From the IMG/VR virus record IMGVR_UViG_3300030118_002654, positions 9,038 through 30,640 of that record: a stretch of DNA of 21,603 bases, one strand, 5' to 3'. How positions within the stretch are numbered: the stretch's first letter is position 1; each line of letters begins with the position of its first letter. Made by a program: the position numbers and the translations under genes. This DNA is from a virus. The notes beneath the pieces were generated by a model. It was not told the origin of the DNA. It saw nothing but the letters and a program-made list of their open reading frames with translations, and made no database searches. Shown piece by piece: positions 20,199 through 21,603 of this stretch.

Positions 20199-21278
20199 AT
20201 GCCAATACCAAAGCCAAAATCAGGAGAAAGTAGAAGCAAATTTATGAGTCGTTGTATGGGGGACAAAACTATGACCGATGAATACGATAACAACCAAAGG
20301 CTAGCAGTCTGTAGTTCAAGCTACAATTCCAAAGGGAACGATGAAAAAAGACAAATACGTAAAGATGTATTTACAACAGAAGAAGAGGCATCAGAAAGAG
20401 CAAAAGAGATAGGTTGCTCTGGTACACATACACACGATGAAGATGGTAACACCGTTTATATGCCTTGCAGTTCACATGCAGATTACACAAGACTTACAGG
20501 AGATGAGTTAAGTTCAGAAGAATCTGGTTATGGTTACGGCGGACCAATGAAGCCTAAGAAAAAGAAACCTAAGAAAAAAGACAGTGATTGTTCTTGTGTC
20601 TCTCAAACTGACAATGTAGAGGATTTTAAATCTTTCATTGATATTAAGACTGAACTAATAGCAACAGAAGAAGATGGTACCTTTGAAGGCTATGGCTCAG
20701 TGTTTAATAATACTGATTTAGGTAATGATGTAGTCGTAGACGGAGCATTTTCTAAGACATTGCGCCAAAGAGGTGTTAAAGGTGTAAAACTTTTATACCA
20801 ACACAAAACAGATATGCCTATTGGTGTATTTACAGATATTAAAGAAGATGACCACGGCTTATATGTAAAAGGTCAGCTAGCACTAAGTACAACAAACGGT
20901 AGAGATGCGTATGAACTTATGAAAATGGGCGCACTAGATGGCTTGTCTATAGGATTTAAAGTAAATCCAAAAGAGGTTGAGTATGACAAACGTACAGGCA
21001 AAAGAATTATAAAAGAATTAGATCTAATGGAGGTCAGCCTTGTGACCTTTCCTATGAATCCTAGAGCGACAGTCCGTTCGGTAAAGGGCGAGGAGATCTC
21101 CATTAGAGAATGGGAAAACGGAATGCGTGATGCCTTCGGACTTTCTCGTTCTGAATCTAAGCTTGCAGCAAAAGCTGTAAAGCAAGCATTTACTCAGCGA
21201 GAGGTTGATGATGATGCTGAACTCGTAGAAGCGATTAAAACATTAACATTAACCATTAATAAAACTGTAAGGAGTTAA
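20199..21278 (+). CDS. Prohead serine protease (HK97 type) with N-terminal Cys/His-rich extension
   Basis: A 359-residue protein. The HK97-type prohead protease core covers about residues 148-300: GTFEGYGSVFNNTDLGNDVV, GAFSKTL, KLLYQHKTDMPIGVF (catalytic His202), MGALDGLSIGFKV (Ser250) and ELDLMEVSLVTFPMNPRA with a likely third residue Glu279. It would trim the capsid subunits and scaffold during head maturation. The first 135 residues are extra. They hold a block with PIPKPKSGESRSKFMSRCMG and QRLAVCSSSY, then IGCSGTHTHDEDGNTVYMPC and SSHADY, then a Lys/Pro-rich linker. Cys and His pairs suggest a metal-binding unit. I know similar blocks from other phage head genes, though no function. The ATG has no clear Shine-Dalgarno site. 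The capsid gene follows after two bases. Confidence 0.92.
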   Translation: MPIPKPKSGESRSKFMSRCMGDKTMTDEYDNNQRLAVCSSSYNSKGNDEKRQIRKDVFTTEEEASERAKEIGCSGTHTHDEDGNTVYMPCSSHADYTRLTGDELSSEESGYGYGGPMKPKKKKPKKKDSDCSCVSQTDNVEDFKSFIDIKTELIATEEDGTFEGYGSVFNNTDLGNDVVVDGAFSKTLRQRGVKGVKLLYQHKTDMPIGVFTDIKEDDHGLYVKGQLALSTTNGRDAYELMKMGALDGLSIGFKVNPKEVEYDKRTGKRIIKELDLMEVSLVTFPMNPRATVRSVKGEEISIREWENGMRDAFGLSRSESKLAAKAVKQAFTQREVDDDAELVEAIKTLTLTINKTVRS

Positions 21279-21280
21279 TT

Positions 21281-21603
21281 ATGTCTGAAATAGATATAAA
21301 AAACGCTATGAATGATCTCGCAGAGTCACATGAAGAATTCAAGAAGGCTTATGATGAGAAACTTGAAGCGTTAGAATCTGGCAGAGGACACGACACTCTT
21401 TTAGATGACAAGATTGCAAATATAGAAAGCAAACTTGATAGTCTAGAAGATATTAACCAAGCCGTGACCAAAGCCCAACTCTCACAGGACAGCATCAAAG
21501 AGCAAGTAGAACAGCTTGAGACGGTTATGAAAAGACCAAACTCAGGTTTTGATACAAAGCAAATTGATGAGACCAGTGAGGCTTTTGATAAATTTGTGAG
21601 AAA
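21281..21603 (+). CDS. Major capsid protein, HK97 type, N-terminal part (runs off the right edge)
   Basis: The first 107 residues of a gene cut by the window end. The sequence starts MSEIDIKNAMNDLAESHEEF and is almost wholly helical and charged up to FDKFVRK, as in the N-terminal scaffold (delta) domain of HK97-family capsid proteins, which the prohead protease removes. A strong AAGGAG ribosome site lies seven bases before the ATG, fitting a highly made protein. The mature fold is outside the window, so the call rests on this region and on its place directly after the protease. Confidence 0.85.
   Translation, partial: MSEIDIKNAMNDLAESHEEFKKAYDEKLEALESGRGHDTLLDDKIANIESKLDSLEDINQAVTKAQLSQDSIKEQVEQLETVMKRPNSGFDTKQIDETSEAFDKFVR

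Noticed and set aside
20186-20199. TTGACA just before the prohead protease start as a promoter
   Set aside because: The -10 position it predicts falls inside the coding sequence with no TATA-like hexamer, and the gene sits in a continuous late operon.
1-21603. tRNA genes, CRISPR arrays, insertion sequences or attachment sites
   Set aside because: No cloverleaf-like segments, regularly spaced repeats, transposase or integrase were seen on either strand. The six copies of the 19-base element are too scattered and gene-linked to be an array.

Overview
This window is a piece of a tailed double-stranded DNA phage (Caudoviricetes) with an HK97-type head. It is AT-rich and tightly packed. The gene content includes a 2-oxoglutarate/Fe(II) oxygenase, an ERF annealing protein, a Twinkle-like primase-helicase and sugar-nucleotide genes, which together resemble uncultured marine bacteriophages. 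The host cannot be read from the sequence. No integrase, tRNA, CRISPR or insertion sequence was seen, and no gene-free stretch exceeds about 110 bases. The contig is open at both ends: it starts in the tail end of one gene and stops inside the major capsid gene.

Layout. (1) 1-1384, plus strand: a partial gene, a staphylococcal-nuclease-like protein, a T4-type lysozyme (endolysin) and two small unknowns. (2) 1371-7824, minus strand: a long run of mostly overlapping genes. In transcription order these are two unknowns, a PD-(D/E)XK nuclease, an ERF single-strand annealing protein, a small winged-helix-like protein, a protein with an SSB-like tail, a coiled-coil protein, a GIY-YIG nuclease, a Ref-like HNH protein, an ArdC-like antirestriction protein, six very small proteins (two of them membrane proteins) and a 2OG-Fe(II) oxygenase. 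This looks like an early recombination/host-takeover block. (3) 7904-11595, plus strand: a Cro-like regulator, a cytidylyltransferase, a ParB-like protein, a TET-associated-type glycosyltransferase fused to a methyltransferase, and a sugar-nucleotide epimerase. (4) 11694-14511, plus strand: two small proteins, a replication initiator-like protein and a primase-helicase, ending at a strong terminator. (5) 14613-15443, minus strand: a UDP-sugar dehydrogenase that lacks the usual C-terminal domain. (6) 15535-end, plus strand: small and large terminase, a portal with two extra C-terminal domains, a head morphogenesis protein split by a frameshift, a prohead protease with a Cys/His-rich extension, and the start of the major capsid protein.

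Two things stand out. First, the cytidylyltransferase, ParB-like protein, glycosyltransferase-methyltransferase fusion, epimerase and dehydrogenase together look like a phage pathway that builds a special sugar nucleotide and attaches the sugar to something, quite possibly phage DNA. No base-hydroxylating enzyme of the TET/JBP or hydroxymethylase type is visible in the window, so the acceptor is open. Second, a 19-base element close to TTATTCCAAAAAAGGTTTA occurs six times. Each copy lies in a short intergenic gap in front of a gene and points toward it. This looks like a phage-specific promoter or operator, possibly linked to the Cro-like regulator encoded beside one copy.
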